Assembly: GCA_040768925.1 (NCBI GenBank)
Contig: JAXGLZ010000001.1
Location: forward strand, 248,001 to 312,000
Direction of reading: 5' to 3'
DNA: 64,000 bases
DNA from: CALNBC01 sp040768925
Lineage (GTDB): Bacteria; Bacillota; Clostridia; Christensenellales; CALWSW01
The position numbers and the translations under genes were made by a program. The notes under the pieces are model-generated. The model was not told the origin of the DNA. It saw only the letters and a list, made by a program, of their open reading frames with translations, and made no database searches. Below are positions 52,478 to 59,655 of the stretch, one piece after another. The first letter of the stretch is position 1. Each line of letters opens with the position of its first letter.

Positions 52478-53752
52478 GCAAATTGCAAGTGCAAGTTGGA
52501 CACCCCCGTGGTCGCAGGAGTGTGAGGTTGCCGGCTCCGCTGGAGTAGGAGCCGTAGGCAAGTGCGGAAGCGGGTCCGGGCGGCGTCAGGCTGCGGTGTA
52601 GAGCTCATCGAGAAAGGCGTCAAAGAGTTCTTCGGGGGTATTGTAGCCCAGTATTTTGCGAGGACGACCATTGAGCTGGTCTGCCGAGCGCAGGATGTAG
52701 TCGGCGGAGTAGTTGCTCATGGAGGTTCCCTTGGGCACATACAAGCGGAATAGGCCATTGTGACGCTCATTTTGCGGACGCTCCCACGAGGTGTACGGAT
52801 GGGCGAAAAACACCTTTGTGCCCCATTGCTCAACGGCTGCAAAATCAGAAAACTCAGAACCATTGTCCAGCGTAATCGTCTTGAACACCTCGGAAAACCG
52901 ATTGCCATATTCCTCTTGCAATGCGGTCATTGCCGCCATAACTGCTTCGCTGGTCTTGCCCTCGATGAGCAGGGCGATGTAGTGCCGGGTTTTCTTTTCC
53001 ACGAGAGACAAGATAGCAGCCTCTTTGCCTGCGCGATGCCCTACAACGGTATCGCCCTCCCAGTGGCCTATCTCGGTACGCCCGCTTGCAACAGCCGGGC
53101 GCTCATCGATGCTGGTGCCGTAAATCCGCTTATTCTCCCGGGGCTTGTTCTTGTGGCTTTTGCGCTTCAATACCTCGGGCATATCGGTCAGAGATAGTGG
53201 CAGTTCTCCGCTCCACAGCGCGTTATATAGTGTTTTGCTGCAAACCATCTCATCCGTCGCAAACAGTTTATGTCGCCTGGCATAGCCCGCGCAGGCATCA
53301 AAAGACCAGTCATGCTCCCGAAATTGCGCTACCACCCAGTCCAGAAAATCCTGGCAGCAGCCCAACTTTTTTCTTCTGCGGCTTCTCTGCCGATTGGCTT
53401 TGTATACCGCTTCCCCTCGTTTTGCCGAATAGCAGGGTGCACGGCCTTTGTTGGATTTGCGCGGCGCTGTGCCTCGTTTTAGCTCATTGCCTACCGTTGT
53501 CGGCGAGCAGTTCACCACTTTGGCAATCTTCCTTTGGGAGAACCCCTGTCGGTGTAGCACCCGTATGGCCCCACGTTCGGACAACCCTAAATGCTGCCCC
53601 CGTTTACGCTCTCTTTCCCCTGTGGTATACTCTTGGCAGTCCATAGTGATTGCCTCCTTTGTAGATATGGGTGTGTGAGAACTCCATTCTACCACGGGAA
53701 AATATCACTATGGATCTTTTCTGCAAGTGTCCAACTTCATTTTACAATCGGC
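52478..53752. mobile_element. IS30-family insertion sequence
   Basis: About 1275 bases. Imperfect terminal inverted repeats: ATTGCAAGTGCAAGTTGGACAC (52482-52503) and the complement of GTGTCCAACTTCATTTTACAAT (53727-53748), 17 of 22 matching. Flanked by a perfect 15-base direct repeat CGATTAAAAGTAATG (52463-52477 and 53753-53767), taken as the target-site duplication. It carries one transposase gene. Confidence 0.88.
52586..53644 (-). CDS. IS30-family transposase
   Basis: 352 residues. N-terminal HTH region (HLGLSERGAIRVLHRQGFSQ, KIAKVVNCSPTTVGNELKRG, the IS30 helix-turn-helix), then the DDE integrase core: GHWEGDTVVGH with the first Asp, ITLDNGSEFSDF with the second, and ERPQNERHNGLFR with the Glu. 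It cuts and joins the ends of its own element. ATG behind AAGGAGGCAATCACT; the frame is intact, so the element may be active. Confidence 0.96.
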   Translation of the reverse strand: MDCQEYTTGERERKRGQHLGLSERGAIRVLHRQGFSQRKIAKVVNCSPTTVGNELKRGTAPRKSNKGRAPCYSAKRGEAVYKANRQRSRRRKKLGCCQDFLDWVVAQFREHDWSFDACAGYARRHKLFATDEMVCSKTLYNALWSGELPLSLTDMPEVLKRKSHKNKPRENKRIYGTSIDERPAVASGRTEIGHWEGDTVVGHRAGKEAAILSLVEKKTRHYIALLIEGKTSEAVMAAMTALQEEYGNRFSEVFKTITLDNGSEFSDFAAVEQWGTKVFFAHPYTSWERPQNERHNGLFRLYVPKGTSMSNYSADYILRSADQLNGRPRKILGYNTPEELFDAFLDELYTAA

Positions 53753-53983
53753 CGATTAAAAGTAATGTCATACCCTGCATTAAAAATCATATTAGCCAGT
53801 GGCCGATTCGCTGCCGGGTGCCAGTATGAGGCATATTTATAAGCCGATTTGCAGAGCTTCTTGCCGATAATGTACTCAATCTTTGCAAAGGTAAGGAAGA
53901 GCGCGGTTTTATTCTGCTCCAAATACCAGCTGAATGCTGCAAGCAAAGTATTTTCTTCTACATATTTTTCCGTGCAGGCATTT
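53753..53983 (-). pseudogene. DUF7662-like gene, split by IS30 (last codons at 52441-52477)
   Basis: Minus-strand frame with LTFAKIEYIIGKKLCKSAYK, YASYW and NAGYDITFN, resembling the DUF7662 pattern (F-x-x-I-E-x-I-I-G-x-x-L-P-x-S-A-x-x-Y). At 53753 the frame enters the IS30 element. On the far side the sequence 52477-52441 completes it as TFNRLEIKYY and a stop, once one copy of the 15-base repeat is removed. The N terminus is also unclear: it merges with an XRE fragment at about 53985. Confidence 0.6.
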
Positions 53984-53989
53984 GGGCGG

Positions 53990-54166
53990 TCAGAAGCTCC
54001 TCTTTGGCCTTGTCCTGTGGCAAATCCACCCCGCCGGCACCACCTCGACGTCAACCGCCCCCATAAAATCCCCCGGCTGGCAATGCAGGTATTCGCAGAT
54101 GCGGCGGATGACTTCGGTCGAGACCTCGCCCCGGGTCCGGAGAGCCTTGACATCATCTTTATTTAA
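53990..54166 (-). pseudogene. XRE regulator fragment without N terminus
   Basis: Frame reads NKDDVKALRTRGEVSTEVIR, ICEYLHCQPGDFMGAV and DVEVVPAGW: the second half of a small Cro/C1 HTH (HTH_26-like) followed by a short tail. It has no start and opens directly at the end of the DUF4411 gene, so the first half has been replaced. More GC-rich than its neighbours, suggesting another origin. Confidence 0.6.
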
Positions 54167-54684
54167 AATTTAAACGACAGCTGTCTCATCATATAAAACA
54201 AATCCTTGCATGCAACATCGAATTGTGTACATATATCTGGTATCTTTACTTTGTTAGTCTTATTGTTTCCCCCCTGTGGTTTATCTGGCTGCTCAAATGT
54301 AACGATCGTATAACCATAGACACAGCCTGCTGCTACGATCCATGGATCGGCAATATTGGTTTTTGACCAGCCTTTTAAAGCTCTGTCAGTATAGCAGGGC
54401 GCATCTTGAATATACGTTAGAATTTCTGAATAGGCTTTGATGATTTCAGGGGTTCTTCGGTCAACAATTAAATCGTTAGGTAAGGCAGCAATCCATTCAC
54501 ACAAACTATCTTCGCCATTTTGAAGTTCGCTTTTTACCATATCTAGAAGTACAATGGATCCTTGTTTAATGTGATATTCAAGCTGCTTCCAAAATGTACT
54601 TGCAAAGTCGAACGGATAGTACATTCTATATGGCGTAATTAAAGCATTTGAATCAACAATAAATCTCTCTGCTTTCATACTCAT
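54163..54684 (-). CDS. DUF4411 (PIN-like) protein, likely toxin of a toxin-antitoxin pair
   Basis: 173 residues. PIN-like nuclease signature: FIVDSNALITPYRMYYPFD (first Asp at about 10), DMVKSELQNG (Glu), ADPWIVAAG (Asp near 118) and IVTFEQP. DUF4411 proteins are predicted RNases paired with XRE-COG2856 antitoxins. Here the ATG overlaps the stop of the XRE-ImmA/IrrE gene (ATGA), the usual coupling. The end (LSFKF) joins the XRE fragment; the normal C terminus may be intact or slightly altered. Confidence 0.82.
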   Translation of the reverse strand: MSMKAERFIVDSNALITPYRMYYPFDFASTFWKQLEYHIKQGSIVLLDMVKSELQNGEDSLCEWIAALPNDLIVDRRTPEIIKAYSEILTYIQDAPCYTDRALKGWSKTNIADPWIVAAGCVYGYTIVTFEQPDKPQGGNNKTNKVKIPDICTQFDVACKDLFYMMRQLSFKF

Positions 54685-55844
54685 AATACGCCACCCCTAA
54701 CTCTTTCGACCAAAGACACAAACGTCTTAAGATTCGTGTTTGTTAGCCTGAAAGCGTCAGTATATTGCGTTTTCCCTTCGTATACGCTGTTCGCCAGAGC
54801 ATTTAAGAATCTCTTATCGATTCTTGTTGCCATTGTCCTGTAAAAATTTCCACCGCCACTATTAGATTCGCTTGTTTGAGCCTTAAGGTAGTTTTCTATA
54901 GCATTCTGTACAATAACATCATATTGGTTTTGTGTAATGAGTCTATTGATAAGCGCCTTGCGGGCAATAACAACTGTACCACATCTAAAATTCGTGGCCA
55001 GAGAGGGTATTTTGCTGTTAATATCTAAACTATCCTGAGGGTTATTCCATTCATCAATAAAAATAGACTGTGGTACTAACAATTCCGCAGCCACAGCATT
55101 ACACAGAGTCTCTTTAGGGCTTACCTTAGAAGCGCTGCCATACCTATCATTGTAGAAGTCATCTATTCCAAGCCAAATATGCGCAATTTCGTGGAATAAA
55201 GAAAAAAGCTTGCCGTTTTTAGAATCATTTGTGTTTATGAATATCAGAGGAGCGTACTCATCGAGTAGCATAAAAGCTCTAAAACTCTCAATATCAAGCT
55301 TTCTATGCGTATTGTTTCCAACAATACCATTAAGCATGATAATAATTCCACAATTCTCCGCACAGGTCCGAATTCGCTTAAAAGAGTCCCAAGAATTCTC
55401 ACTCTCCCTAAACCAATCCAATGGAATGCGTAGAGTATCACGTATCATTGCGGCTATTGTCTGAGCGTCCCAAATATCTTTTGCCGCACCAACAAAAGCC
55501 AACGGAGCGGCGTCTATCGCAATCTGGTAATCTCTCATCCAGTCTCGAATGTTCTCCATATCATGAATTGTGTCTAGGAGGTTTCGGCTAGGTCTTTCCA
55601 CCTGTATGCTATCAACAGTCCTATATTCAAGAAAAGACAAATCTTCTTTAGGTGGTTTTTCTAGAAAAAAATAACCTAGTGGTATATTAATCGCCTTACT
55701 CATTTCTTGTATTTGATTAAATGTAGGTGTTTTTCTCCCAGATTGCCATTTGATTAAAATTTTTAGTTCTTCGGGATTTTCATGTTGAATAGAACCAATA
55801 ACCCAATCAATTATTTCAGGAGAAACATTTACAGCCGTTTTCAT
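54681..55844 (-). CDS. XRE and ImmA/IrrE metallopeptidase protein, likely antitoxin
   Basis: 387 residues. N-terminal XRE-like HTH (about 15-60: LKILIKWQSGRKTPTFNQIQ), the YFFLEKPP linker typical of this group, and an ImmA/IrrE zinc protease domain with FHEIAHIW, H218-E219-x-x-H222. Proteins of this layout (COG2856) repress their operon and neutralise a toxin; others cleave phage repressors, as ImmA does. With the overlapping DUF4411 gene it makes a predicted type II toxin-antitoxin operon. ATG behind AAAGGAGGGCGTGCT; an upstream in-frame start overlaps that site. Confidence 0.86.
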   Translation of the reverse strand: MKTAVNVSPEIIDWVIGSIQHENPEELKILIKWQSGRKTPTFNQIQEMSKAINIPLGYFFLEKPPKEDLSFLEYRTVDSIQVERPSRNLLDTIHDMENIRDWMRDYQIAIDAAPLAFVGAAKDIWDAQTIAAMIRDTLRIPLDWFRESENSWDSFKRIRTCAENCGIIIMLNGIVGNNTHRKLDIESFRAFMLLDEYAPLIFINTNDSKNGKLFSLFHEIAHIWLGIDDFYNDRYGSASKVSPKETLCNAVAAELLVPQSIFIDEWNNPQDSLDINSKIPSLATNFRCGTVVIARKALINRLITQNQYDVIVQNAIENYLKAQTSESNSGGGNFYRTMATRIDKRFLNALANSVYEGKTQYTDAFRLTNTNLKTFVSLVERVRGGVL

Positions 55845-55917
55845 AGCACGCCCTCCTTTCATCGGTCTTTTTTATATAGTATATGGAATAGCGCCACGTA
55901 AAGTAAAGAGAAAAATA

Positions 55918-55955
55918 AAAAAGCCCCGCTGGCCTTATGGCTGGCGGGGCTTTTA
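55918..55955 (-). terminator. Terminator of the prophage holin operon
   Basis: Minus strand AAAAGCCCCGCCA...TGGCCAGCGGGGCTTTTTTATTTTT, 24 bases after the holin stop. Confidence 0.88.
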
Positions 55956-55978
55956 CTCGTTAATGGCTATTCTTTTTT

Positions 55979-56263
55979 CTATTCCGTTTCTGTTCTCTTA
56001 CTCATCACCGCATCATACCCGCCGTTCGCCGCCAGCGCGACCACCACGGCATTGACTACGCAGAGCCCCGCCGTGGGAATGTCCAGCGTGCCGGCGACGA
56101 AGTTCGCAGCCAGCAACACGACGAGTGCCACGACGTAGGCGAAAAGTCGGGTCGGGATTTTGTCGATGAAGCTCACGCCTTTAAAAGCTTGTGTGACCAG
56201 TCCGGTCGCCAGCACAGCGCCGGCGTAGGTCCCAAGGGTTGTCCAAGAAAAGAATTCGCTCAT
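55979..56263 (-). CDS. Phage holin-like protein
   Basis: 94 residues with two to three hydrophobic helices (LGTYAGAVLATGLVTQAF; LFAYVVALVVLLAANFV; LCVVNAVVVALAANG) and a charged C terminus (SKRTETE). Size and topology fit holins that make membrane holes at the end of the lytic cycle. It lies next to an endolysin fragment, as expected for a lysis cassette. ATG after AAGGAGGAAAGATC. Confidence 0.78.
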   Translation of the reverse strand: MSEFFSWTTLGTYAGAVLATGLVTQAFKGVSFIDKIPTRLFAYVVALVVLLAANFVAGTLDIPTAGLCVVNAVVVALAANGGYDAVMSKRTETE

Positions 56264-56275
56264 GATCTTTCCTCC

Positions 56276-56590
56276 TTATTTTTCTTGCAGGCGTTCCGTC
56301 GCCTGCCCGTTCAGAAATTTGTAGTAGGCGCTCTTTGCCTTTTCATAATCGTCGATTGCATCTTCCACCTCACCGTTCGCACTGCCCCGTTTAAGGGCCA
56401 TTGCGCAGGCGTAGGACAGCTTAGCGTTTGACATCGTCAAATCTAGTGACAGCAGAGATTCTTCTTTCCGGGCTTTTGCCCGCTCTTCGTTTCGCGCGTC
56501 CCGTTTCTTCTGCGATCGCTGCAAATAATAAGCGATCGCGGTAGTGATGATGGCCGGCAGCAGATTTGCGATAAAGGTCAATGTCTCCAT
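56276..56590 (-). CDS. Small membrane-anchored coiled-coil phage protein
   Basis: 104 residues, not recognised. An N-terminal hydrophobic helix (FIANLLPAIITTAIAYYLQ) is followed by a charged, helical, probably coiled-coil body (KKRDARNEERAKARKEE; DDYEKAKSAYYKFLNG). The layout resembles accessory lysis proteins placed between endolysin and holin in Firmicutes phages. The ATG follows GGTGATTGCCG. Function inferred from position only. Confidence 0.65.
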   Translation of the reverse strand: METLTFIANLLPAIITTAIAYYLQRSQKKRDARNEERAKARKEESLLSLDLTMSNAKLSYACAMALKRGSANGEVEDAIDDYEKAKSAYYKFLNGQATERLQEK

Positions 56591-56596
56591 CGGCAA

Positions 56597-56859
56597 TCAC
56601 CAATCAAACAGGCCCATGGCCTTATTCGTCTCCTTCCCGAAGATTCCGTCGACCTTAATCCCGTGGGCCTTCTGCCAGGCTTTGAGCGCCGCCTTGGTCT
56701 TGCTGCCGAAGATACCATGGCGACACGGAAAACGAAAACCTCCTCCGCGGTCAGTTCCCGGATGGAAAGCTTGTTGATCAGCTGCAAGTCCCTTTCGGTG
56801 ACCTCCGCGCCGCTGATCTGCGCCGATTTTCTGATTACGTCATTCAAGTGTTTTTTCAC
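56597..56859 (-). pseudogene. Deletion fusion: prohead-protease-like N terminus joined to endolysin peptidoglycan-binding C terminus
   Basis: From a GTG at 56859 (AGAGAGGTG context) the frame reads KKHLNDVIRKSAQISGAEV and ELTAEEVFVFRVA, the start of proteins I associate with HK97-type prohead protease genes in clostridial phages. At about 56718 homology shifts frame: DNA on the far side encodes GIFGSKTKAALKAWQKAHG and VDGIFGKETNKAMGLFDW plus a stop, the end of a PG_binding_1 domain. The two parts are in different frames, so no functional product is made. The left part could also be another phage structural gene. Confidence 0.7.
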
Positions 56860-56992
56860 CTCTCTTTTGATAAGCCGCGCCGGCCAGCTCGATCGGAACC
56901 ATGCTGCCGTTCACCAGCAGCGTGTCGCCCCCGGGCTTGCCCTCCTTGTCCAGGTATTCCCTGGCTTCATTCGGCGTGTAAATGGCCGCCAT
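56843..56992 (-). CDS. Small phage protein (49 aa)
   Basis: 49 residues, MAAIYTPNEAREYLDKEGKP to AAYQKRGEKTLE. Not recognised; no membrane segment. Its ATG overlaps the stop of the 58-residue gene upstream (ATAATGG) and its end overlaps the GTG start of the fusion gene, so all three are coupled. Probably an original phage gene that survived the deletion. Confidence 0.6.
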
Positions 56993-57168
56993 TATGCCTC
57001 AGCCTCTTTCACAGTGACGGTTATGCCTTTGGTGTGGTCGATGCCGGCGGCCGCCAGATCGGCCTTTTTAAGATACAGGGTAATCAGGCTGCCGTCTTCC
57101 CGGCGCCCGCTTTGAAAGCGGTGACAAGTGGTCGTGGACTTCAAATATTTAAGGTTAATTTTCAGCAT
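56992..57168 (-). CDS. Small phage protein (58 aa)
   Basis: 58 residues, MLKINLKYLKSTTTCHRFQS to ITVTVKEAEA, preceded by AAGGAGGTTCACG. Beta-rich pattern (SLITLYLKKADL, GITVTVKE). Not recognised; first gene of the short late block, transcribed toward the holin. Confidence 0.6.
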   Translation of the reverse strand: MLKINLKYLKSTTTCHRFQSGRREDGSLITLYLKKADLAAAGIDHTKGITVTVKEAEA

Positions 57169-57279
57169 CGTGAACCTCCTTGTTTTTGAGTTTTTCGTTT
57201 GATGTTACAGGTCTGCCCTCTTTCGCTTAATCTTGTGATTCTTATCTGAATCAGATATACTGCTCTGGAGGTGATAATT

Positions 57280-57585
57280 GTGGAATTCCAGCATGAGTCA
57301 GGTCATATTTATGCCAAAGATCCGTCCGGGGCCATCCTTGCAGAGGTCACATTCCCAGCTTCAAGCGGAGTCGCAGACATCAACCGTACTTTTGTGGACC
57401 CGTCCCTGCGCGGGCAGGGCATTGCGGATAAACTGCTCTCCGCCGCTGTCGAGCAAATCCGTTCCGACGGGCTAAAGGCCCGGTTAACATGCTCTTGCGC
57501 CGTCAAGTGGTTCGAAAAACACCCCCGGAAACTCCGATTTGCTCTAAGCTGCTCCCTAACGGGGGAGCTTTTGTTTGTGGATTAA
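57280..57585 (+). CDS. GNAT-like acetyltransferase of the YidJ type
   Basis: 101 residues of the small acetyltransferase group (PF14542): VEFQHESGHIYAKDPSGAIL, INRTFVDPSLRGQGIADKLL (acetyl-CoA loop R-G-Q-G-I-A) and ARLTCSCAVKWFEKHP with the usual C-S-x-x-x-x-W pattern. It acetylates an unknown small molecule. GTG at 57280 taken as start, eight bases after GGAGG. It stands alone on the plus strand among minus-strand phage genes, so it may be a later insertion or a cargo gene. Confidence 0.82.
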   Translation: MEFQHESGHIYAKDPSGAILAEVTFPASSGVADINRTFVDPSLRGQGIADKLLSAAVEQIRSDGLKARLTCSCAVKWFEKHPRKLRFALSCSLTGELLFVD

Positions 57586-57728
57586 TGTCCGCCCTCCCGG
57601 GCATCCCGCTCTTCCTCGCCGCCATCCTTCTCCGGGGGCGCGAAGCAGATGTTGAGGTAATAAACCCCTTTTGCAACGAAACTGTTTATCAAGGGGCATT
57701 CCGTCAGTGATACTTCAACTATTTTCAT
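57582..57728 (-). CDS. Small phage protein (48 aa)
   Basis: 48 residues, MKIVEVSLTECPLINSFVAK to ERDAREGGH; the N-terminal strand is hydrophobic and the C terminus strongly charged. GAGAGGCGG before the ATG. The start overlaps the end of the next upstream gene. Function unknown. Confidence 0.5.
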   Translation of the reverse strand: MKIVEVSLTECPLINSFVAKGVYYLNICFAPPEKDGGEEERDAREGGH

Positions 57729-58011
57729 CGGCTGCCGCCTCTCTTTTCGCCTGAAGGCTCTGGTTGATGGTTTCCTGCAGGTTCTGAATGTCGTTTTCCG
57801 TCTCAACGATATAGTCAAAGGCGATTTCGGCAAGGTTTTTAAAGCGGTTGAACTCAAGAGAAAGAGCCTTGATGTTCGTTTGGTCGTCCGAAGAGAAGCA
57901 GTAGTCCGACGTAATTACCTCAATTGCGAAGCGACCCTTCTCCGCCTTGGCCCTGATCTGGCCCAGGGCATCAGAAAAGTCATTCAGCAAGCCTTTTAGC
58001 GATGGATTCAT
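57715..58011 (-). CDS. Small phage protein (98 aa)
   Basis: 98 residues, mostly helical (LKGLLNDFSDALGQIRAKAE; KALSLEFNRFKNLAEIAFD; NDIQNLQETINQSLQAKRE), probably coiled-coil. AGAGGGAAGAC precedes the ATG. Not recognised; sits in the early left operon with small genes on both sides. Confidence 0.6.
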   Translation of the reverse strand: MNPSLKGLLNDFSDALGQIRAKAEKGRFAIEVITSDYCFSSDDQTNIKALSLEFNRFKNLAEIAFDYIVETENDIQNLQETINQSLQAKREAAADENS

Positions 58012-58085
58012 GTCTTCCCTCTTTCCGCGCCGCACAAATTATGTTAGAATCTCTGTGACGACGCTTGTCGTTGTTGTTGAATGGG

Positions 58086-58229
58086 TTACCGTTTGCTTTG
58101 GTCGGTGGAACGGTAACCCTTTTTCTTTTTCCTCAGAAAGCTGCAGATCGCTGCGCCGAAGGCCGTCCCGCCCAGAAATGAGGGCACATAGCACGCGAAC
58201 CATAATCCCCATGCGTTGGTCATTTTCAT
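58086..58229 (-). CDS. Small phage membrane protein (47 aa)
   Basis: 47 residues, MKMTNAWGLWFACYVPSFLG, then GTAFGAAICSFLRKKKK: one membrane helix followed by a basic tail. AAAAGGAGTAAACGCAC precedes the ATG, directly after the antirepressor gene. The 3' end coincides with the hairpin GGGTTACCGTT...AACGGTAACCC (58083-58116), followed on the plus strand by TTTTTCTTTTT. Confidence 0.55.
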   Translation of the reverse strand: MKMTNAWGLWFACYVPSFLGGTAFGAAICSFLRKKKKGYRSTDQSKR

Positions 58230-58235
58230 GTGCGT

Positions 58236-58955
58236 TTACTCCTTTTCACTCAGTCCTTGAAGCAGTAAACGGAACGTTTCCCGACCCTTGGGGGTAATCA
58301 GCGTCTGCGTTCCTCCCCATCCGGTTTTTTCGTTGACGCATTCCTTCAGCTCGAAAAGACCGTTGTTCTTATCGGCGTAGGGCTGGATCTTCCCTTTTTT
58401 ATCCCGGTAAATGTACTTGTGGTCGATCAGGAAGCCAACGAACACCTTCTCTTTAACCTCAAGCTGTTTGGCCGTTTCTCTGAAGTTCGTTAACAGGTTG
58501 CGGTCCACCAGCTGGTCGAAATAGTCGGCCTTTGGGGCCATGATCTGGTTCTTGACAGACAGATCTGAATTGACTGCCTCCAGTTCGTACACGCGACCTT
58601 TCAGGCTGTTCAACTTCCCCTGCGTCATTTCCAGCGCGCGGGCCATCACGGCTTCCGGGCTGTTCCACTGGCGTTCCACCTCCAATAGGTACAGACGGAC
58701 CTGCTTGCCCTTCTCGGTGCGCTGAAGCATACAGAGCTCTTTCGCCATGTCGAGGGTTATGAGGGCGTCCTGCGCCGGGCGGCCGCCGGTACTTTCGCGC
58801 AAAAATGAGCAAAAGTCTACGCCCTCCGTGAAGCCATATTCGCACATGCGGGGGAACCAATCCTTGAAGGCGGTATCCACCTCAAGAAATTCGTGCAACT
58901 CCCGCGCGGAGCAGGTGGGCTTGTCCGATTCGTAGTTGATAGCAAGGTTTGTCAA
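58236..58955 (-). CDS. Phage antirepressor (AntA domain plus KilAC-like C terminus)
   Basis: 239 residues. N-terminal AntA/AntB domain: CSARELHEFLEVDTAFKDWF, RMCEYGFTEGVDFCSF, ITLDMAKELCMLQRTEKGKQ. Middle coiled coil (about 110-140), then a C-terminal KilAC/ANT domain (FVGFLIDHKYIYRDKKGKIQ; KTGWGGTQTLITPKGRETF). Antirepressors bind and inactivate the phage repressor or act in early lytic control. TTG start with AAAGGAG seven bases before. An in-frame TAG 29 codons upstream separates it from a 47-codon ORF in the same frame. Confidence 0.9.
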   Translation of the reverse strand: MTNLAINYESDKPTCSARELHEFLEVDTAFKDWFPRMCEYGFTEGVDFCSFLRESTGGRPAQDALITLDMAKELCMLQRTEKGKQVRLYLLEVERQWNSPEAVMARALEMTQGKLNSLKGRVYELEAVNSDLSVKNQIMAPKADYFDQLVDRNLLTNFRETAKQLEVKEKVFVGFLIDHKYIYRDKKGKIQPYADKNNGLFELKECVNEKTGWGGTQTLITPKGRETFRLLLQGLSEKE

Positions 58956-59042
58956 TTGAAAACTCCTTTCGTGTTTGTCGGCTTGGATGATGCGGCTTAT
59001 GGCTTGTTCGCCGATTCCGGCGACCTCTTCAGCTTTTGCGGG

Positions 59043-59186
59043 CTACTGATCTTCCCAGATGTCGTATTTGTCGGGGTGCGCAATTACATCGGCGACGAAG
59101 AGATCGAGGCCGACGCCCAGAAAACAGCGGAGCAGAATATCGGCTGTCAGCGGCTGCGCATTGGGATCGGTGATTACATTTGGCAT
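59043..59186 (-). CDS. Small phage protein in frame with the antirepressor (47 aa)
   Basis: 47 residues, MPNVITDPNAQPLTADILLR to DIWEDQ, then TAG. AGGGAAGGACAAA before the ATG. Not recognised. The frame stays open after the TAG (PAKAEEVAGIGEQAISRIIQ...) up to the antirepressor start. Confidence 0.55.
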   Translation of the reverse strand: MPNVITDPNAQPLTADILLRCFLGVGLDLFVADVIAHPDKYDIWEDQ

Positions 59187-59211
59187 TTTGTCCTTCCCTC
59201 GCATGGCTTGG

Positions 59212-59475
59212 TCAATTGATGAGGCCGTCTTCTTTGTTCTCCCTCGAAATTAATTGCGCTACGCAATTGTCTTTTGAAAAAAAATAGTTTTTAAATTCGT
59301 CTATATTTAGATCAAGGATAGCAGCTATTTGCTGGGCCTCATCTAAATATAAAGGTCTCTTCCCATTAATTTTAAGGGAAAGTGTCGACTGGCGTAGTCC
59401 CATTTTCTTAGCCATTGAATGCTGCGTTAAACCCAGCTCAACTATTCGTGCCTTTATGCGATTCGTGTTTATCAT
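59212..59475 (-). CDS. Cro-like XRE repressor
   Basis: 87 residues. Cro/C1 HTH: RIKARIVELGLTQHSMAKKM, then GLRQSTLSLKINGKRPLY as the recognition helix, followed by EAQQIAAILDLNIDEF. First gene of the minus-strand early operon, divergent from the CI-like gene; presumably the lytic-side regulator. ATG chosen after GGTGGTGAT. An operator-like TTGCGCTACGCAA lies inside its 3' coding part (59254-59266). Confidence 0.85.
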   Translation of the reverse strand: MINTNRIKARIVELGLTQHSMAKKMGLRQSTLSLKINGKRPLYLDEAQQIAAILDLNIDEFKNYFFSKDNCVAQLISRENKEDGLIN

Positions 59476-59506
59476 CCATCTATCACCACCCTTCTGTCTC
59501 AAATTT

Positions 59507-59622
59507 TTGCGTTACGCAATATTAGATTACCAACTCACTAGACGTTTGTCAATGGCGCAGCGCAATTTCTTTTTTAACTATATACGTTTTTTATTGCGCT
59601 ATGCAATCTAATGCTGTATACT
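59507..59622. promoter_or_regulatory. Divergent cro/cI control region with three operators
   Basis: Near-palindromic 13-mers: O1 TTGCGTTACGCAA (59507-59519), O2 TGGCGCAGCGCAA (59553-59565), O3 TTGCGCTATGCAA (59594-59606), with centres 46 and 41 bases apart. P-cro (minus strand): TTGACA (59552-59547), 17 bases, TAATCT (59529-59524). P-cI (plus): TTGCGC (59594-59599), 17 bases, TATACT (59617-59622). O1 covers the P-cro start, O2 abuts its -35, O3 covers the P-cI -35. A fourth site lies in the cro gene (59254-59266). Confidence 0.8.
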
Positions 59623-59655
59623 TTATTTATGCTATAGAAGGTGGGGTGTGAATAG

